A stretch of 64,000 nt of DNA, from contig JAHRHY010000027.1 of NCBI GenBank assembly GCA_019671135.1, positions 182,001 to 246,000 on the forward strand. The letters are read 5' to 3'. The notes beneath the pieces were generated by a model. The model worked only from the letters and a program-made list of their open reading frames with translations. It was not told the origin of the DNA and ran no database searches. Shown here piece by piece: positions 10,943 to 23,551 of the stretch (the stretch's first letter is position 1; each line of letters opens with the position of its first letter). Source of the DNA: Linnemannia hyalina (lineage: Eukaryota; Mortierellomycota; Mortierellomycetes; Mortierellales; Mortierellaceae). A program made the translations under genes and the position numbers.

Positions 10943-13900
10943 ATGAAGCCCTTCAGAGGCAAGTGAGCATACATTCTTCTATACGGGGGGAAAAACAGTG
11001 GCAACGTGGAACAAAAAGAAACCAGGAATCCTAGGAAGCAGGAGAGCAAACAAGCAGGAGGACAACGAAACAAATAAGAGGTGGCTAACAGGCAGGCACA
11101 AACAGACTCAATCACTCGGCAACAACACAGCAATGAACCCATTCATCGCCTTTCACCTTTTTGTCCTCTCTTCCGAGACATGAATCTATGGTCATGAGGT
11201 GAGCAGGGGAAGTCTGACACGGGACCTGCGACCAAAAAGGCATCTGCATACATATCCTTACTGTGTCCACACTACTTCAGGATTCGCCCTCTCATGCTCA
11301 CTCTCACTCTCAAACAAAAAAATACGAAAAAGGGAAACAGCCTGGGAAAAACTGATTTGGTTTTCATGTGCGAGTCTCGGGAACAGGACGCAGGAACATG
11401 AGCAAAATAATAGTTGGAGGAAGGAAGGAAGGCTGGGTTGAGCAAATATGGGAAATGGGTATGAACAGAACGTCCGAGGAGATGATGAAAAAGAACAAGA
11501 TGTACCAAGAAGGAGAACTTGGAAAAGAGGAACAGACGAACATGGGTTAAAGGGATTATGAAGAAGATAACATGAAGGAAAGACGAGGAACAAGAGCCAT
11601 CAAATGAACAAGGGAACAAAAGAATATGCGTTGAAAGAAGCAAAGAAGGGGACGATCGAACTAGGCCAATGCTACTAATTCACTAACTCCTTCACTGTTT
11701 TTGTTCAACCTGTCCCTCACTAGGTCGCGGAGGATCCAGCATCCGAGGAAAGTCAAACGGAGCCAAGGTTTCCGCCCCTCTTCCCCTGAACTTGCCAAGC
11801 AGAAGACACGAGAAAGGCGGTCATGATGTCTCTCTCGTGTCGTCCGGCTCCAGCTGGGGTTCCCCCTCTGTTCCTTCTACCGCTGTACTCGGGTCAGCAT
11901 CGTCCACAGGCTCATCACCCACTGCAGACGGTACCAGCCCCTTGCTGACAACGGCCCCTCAAGGACAAGCAAGCGACTCCCCTCAGCCGGATGCTCAAGG
12001 AGGCTCCCCTTTCCAAAAGGCTATCCCGCGAGCCTGGGGTGCTGTTGCCCAGACGTCCGATAGCAATCTTGCTGAATACCCGACAGCAGCCGAGGCTGCA
12101 AAGAAAGCGCAAGAGCACCAAGGTAATGAATGACCCGTTTTGTTTCTTCCAGGGAATCACAGGGTGGGAGGAATTACATTCGCCCACACACGAGGGCACA
12201 TACATAAACGGAACGTTTGGGGGACCTGGGGCAAAAAAATATTTTCTCTCACGAGGAGGTGTCCTCCAGCTGAATAGTACCAAAACTAACATGCCTGACT
12301 ATTTGTTGATTCATCTTAGGCGACCACCAAGGAAACGGAAACTTGAACCATATAAGCAGTAACACCTCAGCAGCCAAACCAACTGTAAGCAACTCATGTT
12401 TTGCATTATCTAAGAACTACGGACGTGACGGACGTGGAGAAGTATGAGTCACCTTACTGACAATCCCACTTATATCCATTTCTACATATAGACTGGCATC
12501 ACAACTTCGGGCGAGCCCATGGCCAAGACGGTCTCCGCTATGTCAGGAGGAGATAACTGGGACGAGGTAAGGCCTTCTACTTTAAACAAGGCATTGTTCT
12601 GGTCGTCTTGACAAAGTGCACAGTGAAACAAGTGACAAGAACATTGACTAACCCTGCTCATCCTTCATCTATATAGGCCGATGAGGACGAAGGCGTGGAC
12701 TTCCTGAACGCGGAAGCCATTGAGTTCGCAGACGGTTCCGTTGTGGTTGCAGCAGCAGTGGCGCAGACAACCGAAACTCCCGATGAGGCAGGGCCACAAC
12801 CACAGGGGACCACCCAAAAACCCGCCGCCAGCCCACAGCCAACTAGCACCAGCAAGCCTATTACCAGCCATCACCCCCCCACGAGCCACCCAACAGAGGA
12901 ACGCGTCGTTGATCGCGGAGACGTCGACTTCAACCGATCGCTTCCAAACAGGACCCCGCCCACAGCAGGACACTCTCTATACCAACCTAATCACGAGCAA
13001 GGTTCCCGGTTTGGATCTCATGACCGAGGTCACCCGTCTCTGTGGCAGGGCAGTCCCAGTGATCGTCGACCCAGCTCGGACCGGACACAAGGATACCAAC
13101 AAAACCAGCGACGGGAGTCATTTGGAAATCGCGATCATTCAGGACTCCCTCGTCGAGACTCGTATGATCGCCGTGAGCCCCCGAGCCGCTCGGGAAGCTA
13201 CAGTCGAGATCGCGATATGCCATACCGCGACAACGACTATGGCTCAGATCGTAGACTCAGCCATGACCGCCAGTCACACGGTACGGATCGATTCTCTGAT
13301 CGGCCTCCGCGAGATTACCAGGTGCTTTCCCGATCTAAAGATGGATCGCTTGACCGCTCAGGGCACTTTGGCCAGGGTTCTCAAACTCACTCTCACTCAG
13401 GGCCATACGATCGCTCAGGACCTTCAGATCGTGCAGGACCATTGGACCGTGTAGATCCTCAGCACCGTGTTGGTCCTCACGACGTTCCATCATTCGGCCT
13501 CCGCGGCATCGGTCCTCACCAGCAGTCACCTAACGCAGACCAGGGCTATGTCGGTTCCCCAAGAGGAAAGGACGGTCACGATTCTAGACTGAACAGCCAC
13601 GGCCATATGGTGCCTCCGGGAGCTGTTGAGTATGATCGCCCAGCTCAGGTGTCTGAAGAACAACGAGAGGCCATGAAGCATGCTGCGGACGATGCACGCC
13701 GTCGACGCCAGGAGGAAGAGGCCAAGTACGAGGAGGCCAGAGCCAGAGCGAAAGCCAAGGCAGACGAGTTGGCCAAGAAGGCAGAAGAAGCCAAGCTCGC
13801 GAAGGAGAAGGCAGAGCAAGAAGCGAGGGAGAAGGAGGAGGAGGAGCTCGCAGCAAAGGAGAGACAGGAGCTGGAGGCGACCAAGGCCAAGGAACGAGAG

Positions 13901-16707
13901 GCAGCTGAGGCAGAGAGACTAGCGAAACTCCCAGCAACGGTCAGGGAGTTTGGCAATCCGAACTTGCGGCCACACATGCGCGAACTCACCGACGATGAGC
14001 AGAAGGACGCTTTGGCAAAATGGCAGGCGCTCCCCGGACGCCTTGTTAAGGAGGATGCGGATCGAGCAGCTCAAAATAAGGAGAAACGTCTCCTAGAGGC
14101 AGAGCAGAAGGCTCAAGCAGCGAATACAGTGCCGGCCCCTACCGCTGCTGCTACATCATCCGCAGCGAGCACAGCGCCAGTGGTAGGACCCTGGCGTCGC
14201 GGCCAACCTTTGCCCAAGGCAAAAGCGGAACCTGAGGCCAACGTTGACAGCACCGCTTCCGCAACAGCCAAGAAGGACGAGAAGGTCTCCGAGCCCGTCA
14301 AGTTGGCGTCCCCAAGTACGCAAGGAGTCGTTCATGAGCCGCGAGTCGAACAGTTGGATAAAGTGATGCACAGGATCGAAGAGAGCTTCCAGTCACGAGG
14401 AAACTCTGTCCAAGCGATGGAAGCCAACATGAAGAGACCGGCAGACCACTCGGAGCAGACTACCCAGATCAACACCACAATTGACGGAGCCGAGAAGGAC
14501 AAGGCATTTCAGCTGGATCAAAGCCTCACAGCTACTGCTCAAGCCAAGGCTCCTGTCAAGGAGAAAGGCCGGAATGCCAAGGCAAGTCGGGCCGAGAGAA
14601 GCAGCGGAGACACTTCAACCTGGCGCAAGGACGACAAGGCCACTGGCATCAAGGACGAGGCTAATACGATCGGTGACTCAGCGACCAAGAATTCGACGGA
14701 GGCAGGAAAGGCAATGGCACCGATAGCATCCGCACCTAGACCAATCGGTAATGGTCGGATGTCGCGGTCAGCAGCCGCTGCCTACTCCAAGGGCAATTAT
14801 CCCGCTAGGGCCAACGGAGCCAACGGTGCTGTCAAGATCGCCGATATCACCAGAATTCACGCCAGACTGTCACTCCAGTCTGCCGGCGACCAAGAGTTGG
14901 AGCCAAGCAGCAAGGATGGTGAGGATAAGTCGGGAGTACACTCCGCAGGTACCAAGAGTGAGGCGTCAAAGCCAGGTACTTCTGCCAAGCGCAATTCGCT
15001 TTCTGCGTCATCGCCCGCGACCATCTTCCCTGTGAACGTCGAGAAAGCCGCCAGGAACCGAGGAAGCATGAGCTTCATGGTCGAGAGTGAGATTGATCCG
15101 CCTCACATAGTCGACTCGGTAAGCCCACCTAATTATTAACAGTTTGATTGTTCATTGTTCTATAGACGACAAACTAACGCGTCCGTCGAATCTTCATCAC
15201 CATAACATAGGCGCCTGCTGTTGACAAGACCATCGTTAAGGTACCATTGGAAACTTCCGCTGCACCTGAAGACCAGGATCAGTCTACCAAGGACACCCCC
15301 AATCAAGCATTAAACCACGTGAGCGAGGAACAGCAGTTCAAGACCACAGCTCACCCGCAGACGCATGGTGGTAACCACATCGTTGTATCACACACAATGG
15401 GAATGCTTCCTGCTGGACCCAACATGCACATGTTCGATGCATCTGTCAACAGGGGACACGGTCAGCATGCCCAGGCAATCTGGGCAAGTGCGGCCGGGGT
15501 CGATGCCACTAGCCAAGGTGGAGCAGGAGCAAGAGGAGCGCATCCTGTCATGATGGCCCCTCTGGGAGTGAGTGGTCCCGCGCACCCGTCTCAGCCCTAT
15601 CCGGTTATGATGCCCCCACCATATTACCTTCAAGGATATCCTCAGCATCCATACTACTACCAGAGATCCATGGCCCCAGCTCCCCATTTGAACGCATTCC
15701 CTGGAGCAGGCATGCCGCCACCTTTCGGAACAGTTCCACTTTCACCAGTCGATGCCCGTGATTCACCCGAGCTGACCAGTCAAGCTTCGAATGCAACGAC
15801 CTCGGCGCCCTCCGATCTGCAGAGCGATGCTAGTAACCAGACAGCAACCTCTCCAAGCAGCTCGATTCTGGGACCTCACCACTGGCTTCCCCGGTTCTCA
15901 GTTGCTGGCGATGCTCCTCCTCAGCAGGCCATCGTCTCTGCCGGACCCTTCTTGGTACCAGCGCCCACTCCTCAGCAAGCTCAGGCCAACATTATGGCCG
16001 CCGCCAATATTAACCGTGTTCCTCAGCCTCGCCCCTATGGACATCATCCTCACCCTCAAATGATGCATCAACAACCTTTGCCGTCTCACTCTATGAAGCA
16101 TCCGGGACGAGTGCAGACGTCAGGTCCAGCTTCTCTTGAGAGCAGCTTCCAGGAAGGATCGGGATCCCCGACAACGGCGGATGGATGGAGCTCTAACGCG
16201 ACTCTCGCGTCTTCAAGCTCGACCTCGACTAGCCCTGCTAGCAGCAGTGGCCGCAACCACGGGCCCGGACAGATGCATTCGTGGGCTCCTGGGGCAGGAC
16301 GTGCAGGATCTATGGGTGGAGTCGGAGGAGGTCCCTCAGGCGCATACGGGAACTACCAGCCCATACCACACCACGTTCACCCCAACAGCGGACGAGGCGG
16401 ACGCGGAGGCTATGGCAATTACCACCCTTCACGCGACTTTAGACCTCGCGGCGGATACGTTGGTCATCTCAGCCAGCCTCAATTGCAAGGCCACCCTTCG
16501 TCTTACTCTTACGGCCATCATCATCAGCAGCACGGAGGACAGCCCACGGGCGTTTCGTCCGGAGTCTCTGGATCGATGGACTCTTCGCCGTCTCACTCAC
16601 ACCAGCACTCGCATCAACAGCCACAGAATCTGGCAACCCCTCAGCCTCCTCACGTTTCTCACTCTGCTGTGGTGACACCTGTATCTACCAACACACTTTC
16701 GTTTTAA
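10943..16707 (+). CDS. BAT2_N-domain (PRRC2-like) large disordered RNA-associated protein
   Basis: Exons are 10943-10958, 11724-12122, 12320-12384, 12492-12566, 12677-15118 and 15211-16707, giving 1497 residues. The N-terminus reads MKPFRG, then RGGSSIRGKSNG, then the BAT2_N hallmark VSAPLPLNLPSRRHEKGG with SLVSSGSSWGS, AWG and EYPTAAEAA. Animal PRRC2 proteins with this domain are RNA-associated and enter stress granules; the same role here is inference. The middle (about residues 300-460) is rich in Arg, Asp, Ser, His and Gly. Next comes a roughly 80-residue Glu/Ala/Lys-rich predicted coiled coil. The C-terminal third is Pro/Gln/His/Gly-rich with GGRGGRGGYG-type segments. The first intron (765 bp) uses a GC donor in the context AG/GCAAGT; it is supported by frame and motif continuity but remains the weakest join. 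Some models may start in a later exon. Confidence 0.8.
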
Positions 16708-17111
16708 TCGACGACCACCAACACTATGGCCGGTCGACCATCTTGTTTCACGTGTGATCCATTTTTTTTCTTACTTTCTTGTTTTTTACTTTCTTTGCGT
16801 TATCTTTGTTTTACCTGTACAGTATTTGGTCTGTAAGATGTTTGCGTATCCTTTGTAGTGGTTTTTTCTTCATCTTTTTCATCTTGCAAAGCATTACTCT
16901 TGCCCTTTTTTTTCTCCCTCTTGATCGTTTATCCATTGACGGATATCGAATAAAAAGCGAATCCTGCCCAGTCATTTCATTTCTTGTTCGATGTTATCTT
17001 GGTGGGTAATTTAATAATGTGAATAATAATAGTACATGTTGCAATGCTAAGCTAGCTAGTTAGAAAAAGGATAATGCGAGGATCCAAATGGAATGGTGAA
17101 AGAGATGGAAG
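16708..17111. other. Convergent 3' gap
   Basis: The 3' ends of the BAT2_N gene and the amino acid permease face each other. The sequence is T-rich on the plus strand near 16760-16920, fitting a 3' UTR, with an AATAAA at about 16949. No gene is seen. Confidence 0.6.
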
Positions 17112-19247
17112 TTAGATAAACTTGGAGAGGAATCTCTTCCAAGCAGGGATGGGTTTGTTTTCCTCCTCGAGGGTCTTTGGTGTAGGGATCCATCGTCCGG
17201 TATCGAGATCAGCCTCTGCAGGGTTGACGATCTTGGTGCCCTTGCCAAATTTCCATCCAAAGTAAAGAGTGATAGCAAGGACCCAAGGAAACCAAGCGCC
17301 CAAGAGTCCCTGAGCCCACTTGTTCCTGGCAGCAATGTACGTAGGATCCATACTGCCGCCTGCAAACGTTCCAACGTCGGGCTTGGAGGCGATGGAGAGG
17401 TAGAAGCTTGCGATGACACATCCGGCTCCGATGATCGAGGCGATATAGTGGCCGTAAGGGTATCCCCAGGACTTGTAGGGCAGGTCTTCAGGGGTGTTTC
17501 CTTGGGCCTTCCAGCAGACGCGGAAGCGGAAGTGGAGGAAGAGGATGGAGCACCAGATGAGGAAGATGATGGAGCCGATGATGGAGACGAGCCAGTCAAA
17601 GACGGTTGAGGCACCAGCGTAGATCATGACAAGGGCGATGCAGGAGAAGGCGGTAGTGATGGCGACGGCGATGATTGGGACTCCACGACTGTTGGTTCGG
17701 CCGACGAAGCGGGGGGCCCATCCGTTTCTGGAGAGGGACATCAACATCCTGGTGGCGACGTAGAAGTCAGAGTTGGCAGCTGAGACGACAGAGGTGAAGA
17801 TGACGGCGTTCATGTAGCTGGCGCCGCCGGTCATACCGGCCTTCAAGAAGACGATGGTGAAGGGAGCGTTGAGGACAGTGCCGTCAGTGTTGGCGAGTCT
17901 GGGGTCGTCGTTGGGGACGATGCTGGCGAGGAAGAAGATGGAGAGGATGTAGAAGAATGCGATGCGAACCAGGACGGTGTTGACGGCCTTGGGAACGTGC
18001 TTGTGAGGGTTCCTGGATTCGGCAGCAGTGACACCGGAGAGCTCTGTGCCACCGTAGGCGAAGCCGACAGAGACAAGGACAGAGAGGAAGGCGCGGAAGC
18101 CGCCTTTGAAGGGTGCGCCCTCGATATGCCAGTTCGAGACGCCGTAGACGTGTCCACCGACTGCGCCCGAGTCGACCAAGATTCCGCAGATGATGAAGAC
18201 AATGATGGTGACGACTTTGAGGATCGAGAACCAGTACTCGACCTCACCATACACTTGCTATTAGTTTTCATGAACGTGGGAAAGTAGGGACGCATTAGGG
18301 TCATGTCTTCGTTTCACTTCGGCATCTCTGCTTGTGCACGCTCTAAAGTGACTGTCAATTCAATTTCATTCACACATACCACACCGAGAAGGTTGATGAT
18401 GACCAAGACGATGATAATAATGACGGGGACCACCCAGGTCGGGAACGAGGAGCCCTCGTGGAGCCAGAACGAGACGATGAGCGACGATGCAGACAGCTCA
18501 GCTGGCACTGTCAATAACCAGTTAAGCAAATAAAGGTACTTTTTCCATGCAGAAGAAAGAGCGATAATGTGAAGAGAGAAGAGAAGGAGAATAATGTTAG
18601 TTTTGGGCTGTTTTTTTCTTAACGAGGTGTCCAGCGAAGTAATGCTCTTTGATGACACTAGCAGACTGACAGATTCGTAACAGGCATCGCACTGATAGAA
18701 TACTTACAGTCATTTGGAAGGAGAAGGCCTCGTCAAACACTCGGGCACCCCATGCAGTAAAGGCACCAGGAAGAGGAAGCAGCGTTGCAATTTCGCCAAT
18801 GGCCTGGCACACGAACACCAGCCATATTCCGATCACGACGTATGCCATGACTATATATTTTTCACAAAGCGCGACGAAGAAGTGCAAGCAAAAGTAAAAT
18901 AGAATTAAGCATTTTGTCCAAATGGTCCGTGTCTGTGTCACAACAAATAAACAAGGCAAACAAAACTTACGGGCTCCAAGAGGTCCTGCCGTAGCAATGG
19001 TCTTTCCGGAGGTCAAGAAGAGTCCCGTTCCAATAGTGCCTGAGATGGCAATCATGACCATATGGCGGAGACGAAGGTCGCGCTTCAAGCCGCTCTCGTC
19101 CAGGTTCGACATGTCCTCGACGGGGACCATGACTTTTTCCATATCACCGCCTGTTGAGATGTTGGTCATGTTGTTATCGGCTGATCCGGATGAGGGTGAT
19201 GATGCGCTGTGGATGTTGTCGGCATAGCCGACCTCTGATTTCGACAT
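17112..19247 (-). CDS. Fungal amino acid permease (APC superfamily, YAT/AAP type)
   Basis: Plasma-membrane proton-coupled amino acid importer of the Gap1/Dip5 type; the substrate cannot be read from sequence. Exons on the minus strand are 19247-18971, 18850-18708, 18538-18380 and 18257-17112, giving 574 residues, typical for the family. A hydrophilic N-terminal tail of about 65 residues precedes TM1, which carries AISGTIGTGLFLTSGK, the APC substrate-binding loop. Later come GEIATLLPLPGAFTAWG (TM3), NLLGVQVYGEVEYWFS (TM5) and about twelve hydrophobic segments in all. A strict GWNY motif is absent after TM3; the acceptor of exon 3 was chosen because it is the one giving an in-frame YLYLLNWLLTVPAEL segment, so this junction is the least certain. 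The tail ends WKRFLSKFI. Confidence 0.92.
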
Positions 19248-21215
19248 GTTCTTGGGTTTGTGTGTTGGTTTGACTGGGCGTGTGTGGCTGTGGCTATAAG
19301 GGATGGGATTGGATATGCAGGAAAGAGGAATAGGTAGAGAGAAGGGGGAGGAGGAGGGGAAGAAGAGAGGTGGAGAAGAGAAAGAGGAAAGAAAGAAGAG
19401 TAAAGAGAAGAGGAGGAAGAAAAGAGGGAAAGTAAGAGAGAAAGAGCGATTAGTAAACGGAGGTAGGCAAGAAAAGAGACGAGGATCTCTTTTTGTATGC
19501 ATCAGGTCCAAAATGGCAGCCTCTCCCTTTTGCGCTCCTATTCAAGGACGTCTGCCAAGAGTTGCACACTAATCGACATATCCTAACGAAAGCGGGTCTC
19601 TCTTTCTCTTTTTTTCTGTCCCCTGGGTCGTCATCTGTTGCTGCTGCTGCTGCTGCTGGACACTACCCACCCATCTACTCATGCATGCTCAAGAGAAGCA
19701 GGTGTTCGCAGCGTTACATGTCCTTCCCCCCCTTACTCTTTCTTAGTCCCTTCCTTCCATTAGCGTCAGGGACAACAATAAAATCGTTCCCTCTAAAAAT
19801 GGATTTCACAATGTCCCAAAAAACAGTGCGCCTGCGTTGAGATAGTCGATAGAAAGCAATTAAACAAAACCGCTTGTTGTTGTTGAAGTTGTTGGTGAGG
19901 GTAGCGCTAATGTTCGGTAGCCGCAAAATGGAAGCCAGGGTTGCAATTGAGCACAGGATAGTCAAAACGCACCTTTATCTTTGTTGGTGTCAGTCGTGAA
20001 TGCGTGTCTTTTGGGTATTAAGAGGGGAAGGGGAAGAAAGGAGAGGGGGATGGGATGTTGTCAACTTCAGGAGTACGAGGACCACGGAGTAGGAGGAAGA
20101 GGAAAAAGTGCGGTGGCGGTGGTTGATGTCCAAAGAGATGAAGTGGAAATGGGGGAAAAAGAAAAGGTAAAAAAAGAGAGCAGAAGAGGAGGAATGGTCT
20201 GTCCTTTTAATGTGAATGAGCACGATGACATGCAGGATGAGGGACACAGCCGAGTGGCTCCAAGGCTGGACCCTTTTCTTTTCTTCCGGCGACAAATGGG
20301 CGTTGTTGTCCTCTTTTCTACCAGTCAGATGTCCACTTGTCCATTCATATCCATTTACGCCAGGGGTTGTTTGAGAATGTATTGTTGCACTACTAATATA
20401 TACACTACAGTACTGTAGGGGTTCTTGTTCGTTTGTTCTTTGGTTGGGCTTAAGAGGCGATTGGGCCACTCGACGTCAACTCCTTCCTCTTTTGTTGGTC
20501 GTTGTTCCTTTCTTATTTGGGACTCAGATCCACAAGACCCAACCCTTTCTTCATAAAGGAAACAAAAGGCGTCCCCTGCCTTTCGTCCCTTTGTTCAGTC
20601 CAATCCACAGAGAGCGTCAATCGTAACAAATTAGACTGGGCCCTCACCTTGCATGAGTTGATTGATACAGAGTGAATAGAGGGGGATAAGGGTGTCCATG
20701 TACCGTAAGGGTTATAAAATATGATATGACATATCCTGCTGATTACTGGACTGTTCAAGGACAAGCAAAAAAAAGGGCCAAAGGGCCGCCAGTCTTAACA
20801 AGTCTCGCTCGCAGTGCAGAGTACTCAGAACCTTGCACTCACACGACGACGGACTCCTGTCTCGCCTTCTGTTACTCCTCATAAACCATCGCACATACAT
20901 ACCCCTCATTCCCTTCTCCCTCTCTCGCTAGCCCTCTCACTCTCGTCTTTTCCCCATTCTTTCTTTCCCTCATTCCATCGACTTTTGTAGCGAGTGAAAG
21001 TAGAAGAACAGCATGCGCGAGGGATGGACTGAGAGTGGGGGTTCAAAAACGGCCAAAAAGAGGTGCGCCGCGGACAATTACAACAAATCGCGCATAGTCC
21101 ATGTGCTTTGTGCAACCCCTCGTTGTTTGTATGTTCGATTGTGGGGTAACACAAACCAACAAAACCAACACCTCAGGAAATCTCTGCCAAGGATAAGACA
21201 TCCAAATACACAGGC

Positions 21216-21293
21216 CTCCGAGGTGACGGAGTCAAGGATACGGTTACATCACCCGTGATGGTTTCTGCCCGTGTGGCGCTTCATTAGCCACAC
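21216..21293. other. Cluster of three small perfect hairpins
   Basis: Three inverted repeats follow one another. CTCCG/CGGAG (5 bp, loop 6) is at 21216-21231. CATCAC/GTGATG (6 bp, spacer 2) is at 21247-21260. GTGTGGC/GCCACAC (7 bp, loop 9) is at 21271-21293. They could belong to a structured RNA or be chance. They do not fold as a tRNA, and I do not recognise an snRNA, SRP or RNase P motif. Confidence 0.3.
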
Positions 21294-22184
21294 ATGATGA
21301 AGGAAGACGCCCTGGAGCGACTAAAGGCCCACGCGCTGCTGATGTTGGAGAGTCTGTTAGGAAGGAGGAGGGAAGAATCCCCTTTATTTGTATGTCATCC
21401 GTTTAAGCTGTAAAGAGCAGCGACACTTGATGTGCAGAGCTAGGTTCCAGACCGGATTGCAACTGGTGGATGGTGCACTAAAGAGTTTGGTCTGTAGTCC
21501 CCTTTACTTCCAAATGCTTTGTGTTGTTTGTCAGATAAATAAAATTGGATAAGAAAAAACAACAAAATCAACTCGAACATAGGCACAAAAGCTCAAGTCC
21601 CAAAAGTACAAGTGAATAAACCCTCGCTCTTTCACACCCCTTCGTCCTACATTCCTACATTACTCCAGTTGTTTGTCGATTTATTCCATGCACCCATTGG
21701 ACAAAAAGGCCGAAAGTGGATGGAAGAGCAAGGCAAAAGGTTTAAACGAGAAGAATAGCCAGAGTTCACCATTGAGGAAAAGCCCACTCTCCCGTCTTTC
21801 TCTCACTCGATCGCTACTCGTATCCGGATCAACTGAGCGACTAAGGAAAATCGACATCAACGTAAAACGCCCTTTTGACACACCGTTTTACCCCTCTTTT
21901 CACCTGTTTCCCTTAGAAGTTGTGCTCCTGCGCTTCATCCCGGATCATTTTTCATTTTTCATCTCTTTAGCCCTCATCCATTCGATCAAGATCTTGGGGG
22001 ACAATATTCTCCCTCTCCCCTTCTTTATCCTGCTTGCATTCTCGTTGGCCTCTTTTGAGCTGTCTGGCCTGGCCAAAGGCCATTCGGCCAATGGCTACTG
22101 ACCCACTACAGGTACATGTACTCTTTTTGTCCAAAAGGAGTCTGTTTGAGTCCAACGACAACCCCTGATTTGATCTATTCGTCC

Positions 22185-22250
22185 AACCTATCAAGTTTCT
22201 TATTGGAGGGAATTGAAGGAGGCGAAGGGGCTGGTCTCAATTGATAGGTT
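22185..22250. repeat. 10-bp inverted repeat
   Basis: AACCTATCAA at 22185-22194 is matched exactly by its reverse complement at 22241-22250, with a 46-base spacer. It could be a binding site, a stem or the relic of a small element. Chance is possible in a window this size. Confidence 0.4.
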
Positions 22251-23551
22251 AGGGGTCCGAACCCGTCATTTCTGCATGTGTCTGGTGTCTGGAGTCTGGA
22301 TTTTTTGCATATTATTCGTTCAGCAGTAAGCAGGAAGCAGTAAGCAATGAATAAAACGGCTTGCAGTGCGGGGTTTAATTGCCGACTTGGACACCCATGT
22401 GACCTCCTTCGGCATTTTTTTTTTGAGCTACCTTATCTTTCTTGTGTCAGATTCAGGCCGCAAGAACGAGGCATTTTCTGCATGTGTTTAGTAGGGGAGA
22501 CAGACCGACGCGTTGGTTGTGCGCCTGTACTTTTACTGTTCGACAAAACGGCCCTTCCATCTTCCTCAAAAAAAAAATATTGAATGATTCGCGTTTGTCC
22601 ACGCGCATGTCCAAAAAGTAAACACAACAAAAGCCACATCATCATGCATGCCTCGAAAGCATTTTTATTTCTAAGATTTTGGCCCCTTTGCTCCTTCTTC
22701 CCTCACTCTCTCTCGCTGTTCTTTCTTCGCACACTGCTCGGTCATTCTGCTCAAAACCTCACCCACTTTTCATCCTTAGAAAGGTGTGTTACAGAAAACT
22801 CTAATAAAAGGTGTACTTCACTATCACATCTACTCAGTAGATTTCAACTCAATACGCCATATCTTAAATAACAATGACGCCAAACAATTGAGAAACAGTC
22901 GAGCAAAAACATACATGAAACACTCACCAAAGGATCTGTATCCTATTACAAGGTGACACCCCAAACAACTCAGTTATCGCCGAGGATGATAGCATTCAAT
23001 TACATATCGAATCGTCCCACCTCTTCAAAACGTCATAAGAAAGAACGCCAAATATATCGGACAAATTTTTTTCTTCCCACACTCGACCCCACATAAAGTG
23101 TAAAAAAAGGGCAACTCGAAGGTTGATACCTTCATCTTATGCCGAAACAATTACCATGACGTCAAGGACCGAGCAACGAAAAGGTGTGCAAAGAAATGGT
23201 CTTAATCCCACTTTCACTCACAATTGATATGTGCCAGGCGACAAGATGATATCGGTCAATGATTTTTTCTACAGCAAAAAAAAAAAAGAACAGATAACTA
23301 ACGGTACCGCGTTTTAGTATTGACAATCATAGCATTGACCATCCAAGACCGCCTCCACGCACCTTTGGTGCGAAAAAAATCAATTCGACGCTCAACCCTT
23401 AATTTCGTGATGCTAGACGTATGAAGGATCTTAAAATCGTCCTGTCGACGGTGGACTGGTATATGCCTTTGGCTCGATCTAATATCTGAAAGATATGGTA
23501 TCAAAGTGAATATTTTTGCTTACATTTTTTTCCACTCTTTGTCGTAGAATG

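Larger units (their letters stand above)
19248..23550. other. Gene-poor region, 4.3 kb
   Basis: Upstream of the permease the sequence is purine-rich at 19320-19450, then mixed. A short CTG run lies near 19637-19658. Three small perfect hairpins cluster at 21216-21293, and a 10-bp inverted repeat lies at 22185/22241. Open frames here are short, overlap on both strands and lack family resemblance. I found no tRNA by looking for the T-arm consensus by eye on either strand. Confidence 0.4.

Noticed and set aside
12720..13454. 244-residue overlapping frame inside the BAT2_N gene
   Set aside because: It is an alternate-frame shadow of the long exon, whose own frame encodes the Arg/Asp/Ser-rich region and joins neighbours in phase.
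22236..22266. tRNA-like GGTCCGAACCC segment
   Set aside because: The loop does not match the T-loop consensus and no acceptor or anticodon arm is found around it.
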